Shown here: in pieces, positions 1-7,412 of the stretch | Layout of the letters: the number at the start of each line of letters is the position of its first letter | Numbering within the stretch: position 1 is the first letter of the stretch | Assembly (NCBI GenBank): GCA_045602655.1 | Contig: JAZSBY010000008.1 | Location: 1-32,418, forward strand | DNA length: 32,418 nucleotides | Direction of reading: 5' to 3' | Source of the DNA: Fimenecus sp045602655 | GTDB lineage: Bacteria; Bacillota; Clostridia; Oscillospirales; Acutalibacteraceae | Translations under genes and position numbers: made by a program | Notes under the pieces: generated by a model | Told to the model about the DNA's origin: nothing | Seen by the model: the letters and a program-made list of their open reading frames with translations, nothing else | The model's database searches: none

Positions 1-41
1 AAGCTCAATATAAAATATTTTTAAAAAATTGAAAAAAATGC

Positions 42-70
42 TTGACACTGCTGATTTCCTTTGCTATAAT
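42..70 (+). promoter_or_regulatory. Consensus sigma-A promoter of tRNA-Leu
   Basis: TTGACA at 42-47 and TATAAT at 65-70 are separated by exactly 17 bp, with a TGC extended -10 element just before the -10. Both hexamers match consensus perfectly, as expected for a strong stable-RNA promoter. Transcription should start near 77, about 24 nt before the mature tRNA. Confidence 0.9.
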
Positions 71-100
71 GTCTCTTGCGTTCGAGAGAACGACCGATAT

Positions 101-184
101 GCGAGAGTGGCGGAATCGGCAGACGCGCACGTTTGAGGGGCGTGTGGTAATCCCGTACGGGTTCAAGTCCCGTCTCTCGCACCA
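101..184 (+). tRNA. tRNA-Leu (anticodon GAG)
   Basis: A class II tRNA of 84 nt including an encoded CCA (182-184). The acceptor arms GCGAGAG (101-107) and CTCTCGC (174-180) pair perfectly. The anticodon stem is 128-132 with 140-144, and the loop TTGAGGG (133-139) places the anticodon GAG at 135-137, reading CUC/CUU leucine codons. The T arm is ACGGG-TTCAAGT-CCCGT, and the long variable arm is typical of tRNA-Leu. The last 22 nt are repeated at 380-401. Confidence 0.96.
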
Positions 185-186
185 AT

Positions 187-224
187 AAAAGAGATAACAC
201 TTCTGTGTTGTCTCTTTTATTTTT
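187..224 (+). terminator. Rho-independent terminator after tRNA-Leu
   Basis: A 14-bp stem (187-200 with 205-218, one G-U pair) closes a TTCT loop and is followed by a T-rich tract. It begins two bases after the tRNA CCA. Confidence 0.9.
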
Positions 225-255
225 GTAAAAATATAGGGACTTGGACCCGAGAGGG

Positions 256-343
256 TTTTGGCGTTAAGAAAACGATATAGTATATCGTTTTTAGCCAAAA
301 GCGGTTGGCGGGCACCAAAATTCGCAAGAATTTGGGTCGCCAA
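256..343. repeat. Two adjacent hairpins inside the tRNA-end duplication
   Basis: The first hairpin pairs TTTTGGC (256-262) with GCCAAAA (294-300) and has a perfect inner stem, 269-278 with 282-291. The second pairs TTGGCG (305-310) with CGCCAA (338-343) around an inner stem, 314-323 with 328-337, carrying one mismatch. No believable protein is encoded. The segment lies between the intact tRNA-Leu and the repeated tRNA 3' end, so it may be a small insertion or the remains of one. Confidence 0.6.
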
Positions 344-379
344 GCGAGTAGTATGCAAGGCGTAAGCCGTAGCAGACGG

Positions 380-401
380 TCAAGTCCCGTCTCTCGCACC
401 A
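380..401 (+). repeat. Direct repeat of the tRNA-Leu 3' end
   Basis: These 22 nt are identical to 163-184 (T-loop, T-stem, acceptor arm and CCA). The rest of a tRNA is absent upstream. Such a copy is the usual mark of site-specific integration into a tRNA gene (an attR-like site), or of a tRNA gene lost by recombination. No integrase is present in the 195 bp between the copies. Confidence 0.75.
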
Positions 402-402
402 G

Positions 403-440
403 AAGCACAAATCCTGAGGGATTTGAGCTTTTACTTTTTT
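403..440 (+). terminator. Rho-independent terminator after the tRNA-end repeat
   Basis: The stem 403-414 pairs with 419-430 around a TGAG loop, with one A-A mismatch, and is followed by a T-rich run. Its place right after the duplicated CCA suggests it may be the original terminator of the tRNA locus. The stretch 441-562 is A+T-rich and holds nothing else I recognise. Confidence 0.75.
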
Positions 441-562
441 TACTATTAACTATTCACTCTTCACTAAAATTTAATTTATCTTTTCTTTGACAAATTCAAA
501 TCTAATGAAATCGGTTGCTTGCCTATTCCCGGTTCGAGTGCATTTTTCTTTTTTCTCAAATA

Positions 563-591
563 TTGAATTAAGGATAAAAGTGTGGTAAAAT
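563..591 (+). promoter_or_regulatory. Promoter of the cyclase/CHR/rlmD operon
   Basis: TTGAAT (563-568), a 17-bp spacer, and TAAAAT (586-591) preceded by TGG (extended -10). Transcription would start near 598, downstream of an in-frame ATG at 595, which argues for the GTG start at 622. Confidence 0.65.
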
Positions 592-621
592 TAAATGATA
601 AATCATATTGGGGGAGTATGT

Positions 622-1233
622 GTGAAAATTATTGATATTTCAAGAGAACTTTTAAGCTGTCCTGTTTTCCCTGGCGACCCTGTGGCAAAGCTTGAAAGGG
701 TAAAAAAAATAGAAGATGGTTATGATTTTAACCTTGGGAAACTTGAAATGTGTTTACACAACGGAACGCACATGGATGCACCTTTGCATTTTTTGTCGGA
801 TGAAAAGGATATCACAGAAATTCCCCACGAAGCATTTTTTGGTCCCTGTGTTGTAGTTGAGGCAAATGTGGAAATGATTACAGGTGCCTTTGTTGAGGAA
901 TATTTCCCGAGAAACACAAAAAGAGTGCTGGTAAAAAGTGGTGGAAAGGCAGTTTTTCACGAATCTGCCGCTTCTGCAATCGCAAGTTTGGGATACTACC
1001 TTATAGGCACGGACGCTATGACTGTTGAGCCAGAGGGTAGCGACGGACGGACACACAGAATGTTTCTGATGGACAATATTGCACTTTTGGAAAATCTTGA
1101 TTTGACAAATGTTAAAAAGGGTGATTATTTTCTCTCAGCAGCACCTATTAAAATCAGTGGTGCAGAGGCATCCCCTGTAAGAGCGTTTTTAGTCAGTGAT
1201 TTCATCTTCTGGAGCGGAGATAATAAAAAATAA
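622..1233 (+). CDS. Cyclase family protein (kynurenine-formamidase-like metal hydrolase)
   Basis: A 203-aa member of the cyclase/kynurenine formamidase (KynB-like) family, metal-dependent amide or lactone hydrolases of the cytoplasm. The family signature HNGTHMDAPLHF (residues 46-57) supplies the predicted metal ligands His46, His50 and Asp52. I start it at GTG 622 because GGGGGAG (610-616) lies 5 nt upstream, family members begin with the equivalent of VKIIDISREL, and the promoter places the transcript start after the ATG at 595. It is first in an operon with two CHR transporter halves 12 nt downstream. True kynurenine formamidase activity is not shown, since no other tryptophan-degradation gene is nearby. 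Family is confident, substrate unknown. Confidence 0.85.
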   Translation: MKIIDISRELLSCPVFPGDPVAKLERVKKIEDGYDFNLGKLEMCLHNGTHMDAPLHFLSDEKDITEIPHEAFFGPCVVVEANVEMITGAFVEEYFPRNTKRVLVKSGGKAVFHESAASAIASLGYYLIGTDAMTVEPEGSDGRTHRMFLMDNIALLENLDLTNVKKGDYFLSAAPIKISGAEASPVRAFLVSDFIFWSGDNKK

Positions 1234-1245
1234 ACGGAGAAAACT

Positions 1246-1794
1246 ATGTTGAAAAAATTGTTCAGTTTGTTCCTGACCTTTGCAAAAATAGGGTCAATTA
1301 CATTTGGTGGCGGACTTACAATGTTGCCACTGTTAACACGAGAAATTGTTCAGAAGAAAAAATGGGCAACAGAGGAAGAGTTGCTTGATTACTATGCTGT
1401 TGGTCAATGTACACCCGGTATTATTGCAGTTAACACAGCAACCTTTATCGGTTATTATCAGGCAGGAGTGCTGGGTGGTATTTTCGCAACACTGGGAATG
1501 GTAGCACCATCAATTATAATCATTACAATTGTGGCATCTGTTTTACAGACTTTTATGGATTACCCAATTGTTGCGTCGGCACTTACGGGTATCAATGCTG
1601 TTGTCTGTGCGTTGCTTTCTCATACTGTTATCACCCTTGCAAAAAAAAGCCTTGTGAATGTGATTTCAGTTGTGCTTTTCATAATAGGTTTAATTGCTTG
1701 TTTTGTGTTTGATATAACACCAATTCTCCTTGTTATTTTCGGTGGAATTGTTGGTGTTGTTTACAGTAAAATCAAGGAGGGAAAAGCAAAATGA
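1246..1794 (+). CDS. CHR-family (chromate-type) transporter, first half-size subunit
   Basis: A 182-aa very hydrophobic membrane protein of the short-chain CHR family. The family's glycine-rich motif is seen near residues 19-28 (ITFGGGLTML), and the conserved QCTPGIIAVNTATFIGY lies near 64-80. The family exports chromate in some bacteria, but the native anion is often unknown. Short-chain members come as paired genes whose products must work together, as with B. subtilis YwrA/YwrB. The partner follows here and overlaps by 4 nt. Function as a two-part anion transporter is inferred from family and pairing; chromate as the real substrate is uncertain. Confidence 0.88.
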   Translation: MLKKLFSLFLTFAKIGSITFGGGLTMLPLLTREIVQKKKWATEEELLDYYAVGQCTPGIIAVNTATFIGYYQAGVLGGIFATLGMVAPSIIIITIVASVLQTFMDYPIVASALTGINAVVCALLSHTVITLAKKSLVNVISVVLFIIGLIACFVFDITPILLVIFGGIVGVVYSKIKEGKAK

Positions 1795-2363
1795 TGACCT
1801 TCTTGTATTTGTTTTTAGAATTCTTTAAAATCGGACTTTTCGCAGTTGGTGGCGGTCCTGCAACTATTCCTTTCTTACAAGATTTAGCACAAAGCGATTA
1901 TGGTTGGTTTAACGAGGACCAGTTAGGCGTTATGGTAGCCGTTGCAGAAAGTACACCCGGACCAATCGGCGTAAATATGGCAACCTATGCAGGTTACAAT
2001 GCAGGGCTTTCTGAATTTGGCATTGTTGGTGGTATTCTCGGCGGTGTAACTGCAACTCTGGGGCTTGTTACGCCATCAGTTATCGTCATCATTATCGTTG
2101 CAGGTTTCTTAAAGGCATTTAAAGAAAACTCGTATGTTAAAGGTGCATTTTCGGGCATTCGTCCCGTTGTTACAGCACTTGTTCTGTTTGCAGTTTTTGG
2201 AATTATCAAACCCATTTTTTATGTGAATGGCGAATTTGCAATTCCTGTAATTGCAATAGCGGTTGTACTTTTTGCACTTATGTTTATAAAGAAACTCAAA
2301 AAATTACACCCTGCATTCTGGTTAGTACTTGGTGCAGTAGCAGGAATATTGTTAAAACTATAA
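1791..2363 (+). CDS. CHR-family (chromate-type) transporter, second half-size subunit
   Basis: A 190-aa membrane protein homologous to the preceding gene, with VGGGPATIPFL near residues 19-29 and ESTPGPIGVNMATYAGY near 63-79. It overlaps its partner by the ATGA at 1791-1794, so translation is probably coupled. It also has its own AAGGAGGG site at 1774-1781, 9 nt before the ATG. A second ATG at 1794 is possible but less well spaced. The two chains together make the equivalent of one full-length ChrA. It likely acts as an obligate partner in the cytoplasmic membrane. Confidence 0.88.
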   Translation: MMTFLYLFLEFFKIGLFAVGGGPATIPFLQDLAQSDYGWFNEDQLGVMVAVAESTPGPIGVNMATYAGYNAGLSEFGIVGGILGGVTATLGLVTPSVIVIIIVAGFLKAFKENSYVKGAFSGIRPVVTALVLFAVFGIIKPIFYVNGEFAIPVIAIAVVLFALMFIKKLKKLHPAFWLVLGAVAGILLKL

Positions 2364-2375
2364 GGATTTGTTTGT

Positions 2376-3725
2376 ATGTCACTTCAGAAAAATCAGGATA
2401 TACAACTGAATATTGAGGGTTATACTGCTGAGGGAAACGGCGTTGGTCATTATAACGGTCAGGCTGTGTTTGTGTCAGGTGCTGCAAGAGGCGATACTAT
2501 AATCGCACACATTATTAAGGCAAAAAAGACTTATGCCATTGGCATAATCAAACAGATTTTAAAGAAATCTCCAGACAGAACAGATATTGATTGTCCGCAT
2601 TTTCGCTCTTGTGGCGGCTGTGTTTTTCGTCATATTTCCTATGAAGCAGAAAATCAACTCAAAAAACAAAAGGTTATTGATGCTTTTCAGCGTCTTGCCC
2701 ACATTGATGTACCTGTAAATGATATTATCACTTGTGAAACCGAAAGATACAGAAACAAGGCTCAATATCCCGTCGGAATGGAAAAGGATGTTGTTGCAGG
2801 TTTTTATGCACAGAAAAGCCACAGAATAATAAATTCTTCCGACTGTGCTTTGCAACCAAGGGAATTTGCAGATATTGTTGAAACTGTAAAGGATTGGATG
2901 CGTGAGTTTGGCGTTACAGCCTACGACTCAATAAATCACACAGGACTTGTGCGACATATTTACATAAGAAAAGCCTTTAAAACAGGTCAGATTATGGTGT
3001 GCCTTGTAATCAACGGAAATATTTTGCCTTTCGGGGACGAGCTTTGCGACGATTTAATGAGATTTGAGGCAATCAAGAGCATTGTCATCAATGAAAACAC
3101 AGAAAAAACAAATGTAATTCTCGGTAAAAGCTGTACAACCCTTTGGGGTGAGGATTACATTGAGGATATACTTTGCGGAGTGATAATCAGACTTTCACCA
3201 CTTTCTTTCTATCAGGTAAACCACGATTGTGCAGAGTTGCTTTATAAAAAGGCATTGGACTATGTGGGGGCAAAAGGGAACGAAACAATTCTCGACCTTT
3301 ATTGTGGTGCGGGTACAATCGGGCTTTCAATGGCGAAAGACGTTAAAAGGGTAATCGGTGTTGAGATTATCCCTGAAGCTATAGAAGATGCAAAAGAAAA
3401 TGCAAAGAGAAACAATATAGAAAACTGCGAATTTTACTGTGGTGATGCAAAGGATGCAGTTAAAATTCTTAAGGATAAAAACATTCAGCCTGATGCAGTA
3501 ATTCTTGACCCACCACGAAAAGGTTGCGACAAAGATGTTTTGGAATATGTTGCAGAGATGAACCCCAAGAAAATCGTTTATGTTTCTTGTGATGTGTCAA
3601 CTCAGGCAAGGGACTGTGCAATATTAAAGGAATTAGGCTACAAAACAGTAGAGGTAACACCTGTTGATATGTTTCCTAAGACAGCACATGTAGAAAGTGT
3701 TGCAAAGATAATTAGAAACAAATAG
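2376..3725 (+). CDS. rlmD: 23S rRNA (uracil-C5)-methyltransferase RlmD/RumA family
   Basis: A 449-aa S-adenosylmethionine-dependent RNA methyltransferase that makes 5-methyluridine in 23S rRNA. Domains in order: an N-terminal TRAM-like RNA-binding domain (about 5-62); an iron-sulfur cluster region with CPHFRSCGGC (Cys73, Cys79, Cys82, and a likely fourth Cys near 152); and a Rossmann methyltransferase domain with LDLYCGAGTIGLS near 307. The catalytic loop YVSCDVSTQARD holds the nucleophilic Cys, and the C-terminal HVESVAKI supplies the Glu base. In Firmicutes the related RlmCD enzyme modifies two uridines, so the exact target (U747, U1939 or both) is open. It starts 12 nt after the second CHR gene. 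Confidence 0.93.
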   Translation: MSLQKNQDIQLNIEGYTAEGNGVGHYNGQAVFVSGAARGDTIIAHIIKAKKTYAIGIIKQILKKSPDRTDIDCPHFRSCGGCVFRHISYEAENQLKKQKVIDAFQRLAHIDVPVNDIITCETERYRNKAQYPVGMEKDVVAGFYAQKSHRIINSSDCALQPREFADIVETVKDWMREFGVTAYDSINHTGLVRHIYIRKAFKTGQIMVCLVINGNILPFGDELCDDLMRFEAIKSIVINENTEKTNVILGKSCTTLWGEDYIEDILCGVIIRLSPLSFYQVNHDCAELLYKKALDYVGAKGNETILDLYCGAGTIGLSMAKDVKRVIGVEIIPEAIEDAKENAKRNNIENCEFYCGDAKDAVKILKDKNIQPDAVILDPPRKGCDKDVLEYVAEMNPKKIVYVSCDVSTQARDCAILKELGYKTVEVTPVDMFPKTAHVESVAKIIRNK

Positions 3726-3890
3726 GCTCCACCCTTGAGGGGCACGGGCATCCAGCGGATGACGAATTAGTGCTGTCTGAGCCGGCAGGCGAGTAATGGA
3801 GTTGTCGCCAAGCGGCTAAGGGGGAAAAGTAATCCCCCCTTCCGTCAAATCTTCGTTTTGCCACCTTCCCCTCGTAGGGGGAAGGCTAAT
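3726..3890. repeat. Structured, G+C-rich intergenic repeat-like element
   Basis: This 165-bp stretch between rlmD and the symporter gene is clearly richer in G+C than its flanks and has no convincing ORF. It contains several hairpins: CATCC-AGC-GGATG (about 3749-3761), AAGGGGGA pairing with TCCCCCCTT (3818-3841), and an 8-bp stem CCTTCCCC/GGGGAAGG (3864-3871 with 3878-3885). The 11-mer GTCGCCAAGCG (3804-3814) recurs at 336-346 beside the tRNA. It resembles palindromic intergenic repeats scattered in Clostridia genomes. It may also help end or process the rlmD transcript. Confidence 0.55.
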
Positions 3891-3919
3891 TCACAGAATA
3901 TAAATAAGGAGGATTATAT

Positions 3920-5377
3920 ATGGGAATTTCTTCATTAGCTAAAAAGGTTTTTGCCACCAAGAATGGTTGGTCAACAGAGCCTATTGAAAGGGCAAGTTAT
4001 TATTCATATTTTGCAGGTCAAAATATGATTTACACACTTTTTAATGTGTGTTTAACAACCTATCTGCTGTTTTTAGGTATAAACCCTATTAAGTCAGCGA
4101 CGATTATACTGATTGTTAAAGTATGGGATGCTGTAAACGACACATTGTTTGGTGCAATATTTGATTTAATTAAATTTAAAAGCGGAAAGAAGTATCTTCC
4201 GTGGATACGCATTTCTACCATACTCATTCCGCTTGCTACAATACTGACATTTGTTATTCCTTCAGGTTCTTCAGAAACAGTTAAACTTGTTTGGTTTGCT
4301 GTTGCTTACATACTTTGGGATACTGCTTACACTCTTTGCGATGTGCCAATATTCGGCATTCTGACCTCTATGAGTCAGAATATTGATGAGAGAAACAGTA
4401 TCCAGTCATATAAGAGTATTGCAACTTATGCTGGTGTGGGTATTACCACAGCACTTACAACTGTTCTGATTAGTGAAAAGGTTGGTATGAATTACAGTGT
4501 GGTAACACTCATTATCTGTGTTATTGCCTTTGCCTTAATGTCACCTGCATCCTTTAAACTCAAAGAGCGTTATCATGCGGAGAGCGAAGAAACTTTTACC
4601 ATAAGAAAAATGCTTTCATATCTTGTCAGAAACAAGTATCTGCTTATTTATTACTTGGGCAATTTCTTTTACGCAGCATTGAATATCGGCAACGCATTTA
4701 CTCTTTATGTTTCATATTATCTCTTTAACAGTGCGTTGTTCTCCTTGCTTGTAGGTGCAATCGGAACAGTGCCGCAGCTTATTGTTTCACTGTTATTACC
4801 AAAGATTATACGCAAGTATGATAAGATGAAAGTAAATCAGATTTGCTTGTTGGCTTATGTTGTCCTCAGCATTGTTATGTGGGTAATTGGTTACGGTAAT
4901 GTTGTTGTATATATCATTCTCTTCACAATCCGTTCAATTCCGTTGGCAATTGTATCCCTTGAAATGTGTATGTTTACCCCCGACTGTGCTGAATACGGTC
5001 GATTTAAGACAGGCACAGAGGCAAAGGGTATTACCTTTGCAGTACAGACCTTTATGGCAAAGCTTACAAGCTCCATTTCCGGTGCTTTGGGTCTCTTTAT
5101 TCTCGGTCTTAAATCCGTTGGCTGGAAAGTAGTTGAAGTAAGTTCGTTCCAAGAGTTAGAGCAGAGTGGCGTAACACAGACACAACACGCCTTGGATATG
5201 CTTTGGTTAATTTTTATGCTTATTCCTGCAATCGGTGGTTTATTGGCGTTTATCATCTGGTGTTTCTATGACCTTAAAGACAAGGATGTTCAGGTAATGA
5301 TTGATTGCAACACAGGAAAAATTACAAGGGAAGAAGCGATGAGCAAACTTTCAAAGAAGTATGATATACAGGAGTAA
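3920..5377 (+). CDS. GPH-family sugar:cation symporter (MFS)
   Basis: A 485-aa polytopic membrane protein of the glycoside-pentoside-hexuronide:cation symporter family (MelB/LacS type). About twelve hydrophobic segments are visible, with the family's loop motif VWDAVNDTLFGAIFD near residues 69-83 and a CAEYGRFKTG segment in the second half. A strong AAGGAGG lies just before the ATG. It carries a sugar or glycoside inward with Na+ or H+, but the substrate cannot be read from the sequence. A polar tail of about 35 residues ends in the cytoplasm. Five bases separate it from the secreted phosphatase gene, so the two may share a role, for example uptake of a product released outside. Confidence 0.88.
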   Translation: MGISSLAKKVFATKNGWSTEPIERASYYSYFAGQNMIYTLFNVCLTTYLLFLGINPIKSATIILIVKVWDAVNDTLFGAIFDLIKFKSGKKYLPWIRISTILIPLATILTFVIPSGSSETVKLVWFAVAYILWDTAYTLCDVPIFGILTSMSQNIDERNSIQSYKSIATYAGVGITTALTTVLISEKVGMNYSVVTLIICVIAFALMSPASFKLKERYHAESEETFTIRKMLSYLVRNKYLLIYYLGNFFYAALNIGNAFTLYVSYYLFNSALFSLLVGAIGTVPQLIVSLLLPKIIRKYDKMKVNQICLLAYVVLSIVMWVIGYGNVVVYIILFTIRSIPLAIVSLEMCMFTPDCAEYGRFKTGTEAKGITFAVQTFMAKLTSSISGALGLFILGLKSVGWKVVEVSSFQELEQSGVTQTQHALDMLWLIFMLIPAIGGLLAFIIWCFYDLKDKDVQVMIDCNTGKITREEAMSKLSKKYDIQE

Positions 5378-5382
5378 TTACT

Positions 5383-6807
5383 ATGAGAAAATCACTTGTA
5401 AAAATTATTTCACTTCTCCTTGTGTTATGTATGACCTTGCCGATTATGGCAAGTGCTTCTGTTGCAGGAGAGGTATCAAGAGTCAGCGTTACAATAAATG
5501 GTGATTCTGCCACATCGAGGGGCTTTTGCTGGTACACAGACGAAACAGCAGGTACTGATGTGCAGGTTGCAGTAATTGGTGATGATTTAACGAAAGCAGA
5601 AATTGTCAGCGGTGTAAGCCACAAGGCTATGGACAAATATGTACATAAAGTCGTTGTTGATACACTTAAACCAAACACAAAATATCAATATCGTGTTGGT
5701 GACAGTAAAACAGGTGTGTGGAGTGATGTTGGTTATTTCACAACTCCAAGCAAAGCAAAGGATGAAGCTAATTTCATTGTATATGCCGATGTTCAGGCAA
5801 GTAATGAAGAGAATTTTCAAAGGGCTGCAAAGGTTTTGCAGTCTGCAGTCAATACAATGCCAAATTATGAATTTGCAATAGGTCTTGGTGACTTTGTAAA
5901 CGACTGTACCAATGAAGAGTGGGACAGTTATTTCAGAAACTTCGCATTTATGAATATGAATACAACTATTGTTCCCGTTGCAGGTAACCACGAAGGAAAT
6001 CTTCAGTGGTTCAAGTTTAATAATATGTTCAATATAGGTGCAGTTGAAGACAGTGCAACTATTACAGGCTGTTATTACTCCTTTGACTGGGGTGATGCTC
6101 ATTTTGCAGTACTTAACACAAACGATATGTACCCAATGTCTGCTTCCCAAATTAACTGGCTTAAGAATGATATGAACGCTTCAAATGCACAGTGGAAAAT
6201 TGTGCTTATGCACCGTGCATTATATTCAGCAGGAAAGAATATAAATAAACCTGACACAGTTATTATGCGAAATCTTCTTCTCCCAGTTATTGACGAATTG
6301 GGAATTGATGTGGTTTTTGCAGGACACGACCATATGTATATGAGAACAGAGCCTGTTAAAGGTGAAAAGGTGCAGACCGCACAGACCGTAACAGAAATCT
6401 GGAATGGTGAAAGCACAACTTTTGCAGTAAATCCCGACGGCACAACTCATATTCTACCATCAACAGCAGGAACAAAGCGTTATGGTGTAAATGAAGATGC
6501 AATGCCACCAATTTTAGAAAGTTCGGCAATCGCAAGGGACACAGAAGATGGTGGTGTATTTGCAACAGTCAGTCTTGACAGTAATCATTTTGTTTACAAA
6601 GCATATATGGTTGACGACGAAACCGGGGAAAAGACTCTTATTGATACTTATGCAATCAAGAAAACTGGCCGTGAAGCTGCAAACGAGGATTATAAAGAAT
6701 TGCCAACAGGTATTGTTTCAACAGCAGGACAGCACGGAATTACTTTTGTCCTTGAGATTTTAAAGATGTTGGTAAGCTACATTAAATTATTATTCAGCGT
6801 TATTTAA
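5383..6807 (+). CDS. Secreted purple-acid-phosphatase-like metallophosphoesterase
   Basis: A 474-aa exported enzyme. A signal peptide (about 1-26) is followed by a fibronectin-type purple acid phosphatase N-domain (about 30-125), then a calcineurin-like metallophosphoesterase domain (about 130-345). Metal-site motifs are visible: YADVQ (Asp136), GLGDFVND (Asp170), AGNHEG (Asn202, His203), MHRALYS and AGHDHMYMR. The enzyme should cleave phosphate esters outside the membrane. The chain ends in a short hydrophobic or amphipathic tail (last ~22 residues, LEILKMLVSYIKLLFSVI), which is unusual and may hold it at the membrane. It follows a GPH symporter by 5 nt and precedes a flavin-binding protein gene by 12 nt. 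Confidence 0.88.
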   Translation: MRKSLVKIISLLLVLCMTLPIMASASVAGEVSRVSVTINGDSATSRGFCWYTDETAGTDVQVAVIGDDLTKAEIVSGVSHKAMDKYVHKVVVDTLKPNTKYQYRVGDSKTGVWSDVGYFTTPSKAKDEANFIVYADVQASNEENFQRAAKVLQSAVNTMPNYEFAIGLGDFVNDCTNEEWDSYFRNFAFMNMNTTIVPVAGNHEGNLQWFKFNNMFNIGAVEDSATITGCYYSFDWGDAHFAVLNTNDMYPMSASQINWLKNDMNASNAQWKIVLMHRALYSAGKNINKPDTVIMRNLLLPVIDELGIDVVFAGHDHMYMRTEPVKGEKVQTAQTVTEIWNGESTTFAVNPDGTTHILPSTAGTKRYGVNEDAMPPILESSAIARDTEDGGVFATVSLDSNHFVYKAYMVDDETGEKTLIDTYAIKKTGREAANEDYKELPTGIVSTAGQHGITFVLEILKMLVSYIKLLFSVI

Positions 6808-6819
6808 AGGAGTATCCCT

Positions 6820-7308
6820 ATGAACGGAATGACTCGCAGAGAGCAACAAGTTACAGATATAAACGAAATTATAGAAATTCTTGAAAAATCAAAAGTTGTA
6901 CACGTTGGAATGATAGACGGTGACGAGCCTTATGTTGTACCAATGAATTATGGTTATACATTAGTTGATGGAAAACTCACACTCTATCTTCACGGTGCAA
7001 GACGAGGAAGAAAAATTGATGTTTTAAGGGAAAACCCAAAGGTTTTCTTTGAAATGTGTTGTGACATTACACCTTTTGAAGGTGAGGTTGCTTGTAAATA
7101 CGGCATTACCTACGCATCAATTATGGGCAGAGGCGTTGCGACTCTTGTTGAAGATGTTGAGGAGAAGAAGTCTGCATTGTCAATCCTCATGAAAACTCAG
7201 GTGAACAAGGATTTTACTTTTGACGATAAATTGACAACCGTTGTCAGCATTATCCGTATTGATACCCTTGAATTTACTGCAAAAAAACGGAATGCACCTA
7301 AAAAGTAA
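6820..7308 (+). CDS. Pyridoxamine 5'-phosphate oxidase-like flavin split-barrel protein (Nim-like)
   Basis: A 162-aa cytoplasmic protein of the FMN-binding split-barrel superfamily. The strand pattern KVVHVGMIDGDEPYVVPMNYG (about 30-50) and the segment YLHGARRGRKIDVLRENPKVFF (about 66-87) are typical of the group that includes the NimA-type nitroimidazole reductases. Members bind FMN, F420 or haem and reduce varied substrates. Resistance to nitroimidazoles has been shown only for some and cannot be assigned here. A good AAAGGAG precedes the ATG. It is the last gene of the symporter/phosphatase operon, with no clear terminator before the next promoter. Confidence 0.85.
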   Translation: MNGMTRREQQVTDINEIIEILEKSKVVHVGMIDGDEPYVVPMNYGYTLVDGKLTLYLHGARRGRKIDVLRENPKVFFEMCCDITPFEGEVACKYGITYASIMGRGVATLVEDVEEKKSALSILMKTQVNKDFTFDDKLTTVVSIIRIDTLEFTAKKRNAPKK

Positions 7309-7329
7309 ACCAAAGTTTACATAAAAAAT

Positions 7330-7358
7330 CATAAAGTTCAAACTGAACTTGGTAGAAT
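7330..7358 (+). promoter_or_regulatory. Promoter with a perfect palindrome in its spacer (likely operator)
   Basis: TAGAAT (7353-7358) is preceded by TGG, an extended -10 like those at 586 and 9056; the -35 (about 7330-7335) is weak. Between them lies a perfect 7-bp inverted repeat with a 3-nt centre, AAGTTCA-AAC-TGAACTT (7334-7350). A dimeric XRE-type repressor bound there would block RNA polymerase. The next gene encodes an XRE-type DNA-binding domain, so self-regulation is a fair guess. Confidence 0.5.
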
Positions 7359-7412
7359 AAATGATATTTTTGTTCTACAATATATTTGAAATCCGAATGC
7401 GAGGTGTAGCGA

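Noticed and set aside
5..358. Minus-strand ORF over the tRNA and hairpins, and a plus-strand ORF at 305-490
   Set aside because: They overlap a tRNA, terminators and hairpins, and have no ribosome site or family match. Such antisense-tRNA ORFs are common annotation errors.
525..545. CGGTTCGAGTGC resembling a tRNA T-arm
   Set aside because: No matching acceptor or anticodon arm is found around it, so it is probably chance.
595..621. ATG at 595 as the start of the cyclase gene
   Set aside because: It has no ribosome site and lies upstream of the predicted transcript start; GGGGGAG points to GTG 622.
4891..6450. Several antisense ORFs of 70-187 codons over the symporter and phosphatase genes
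   Set aside because: They are out-of-frame shadows of strongly supported genes, with Cys/His-rich unlikely composition and no ribosome sites.
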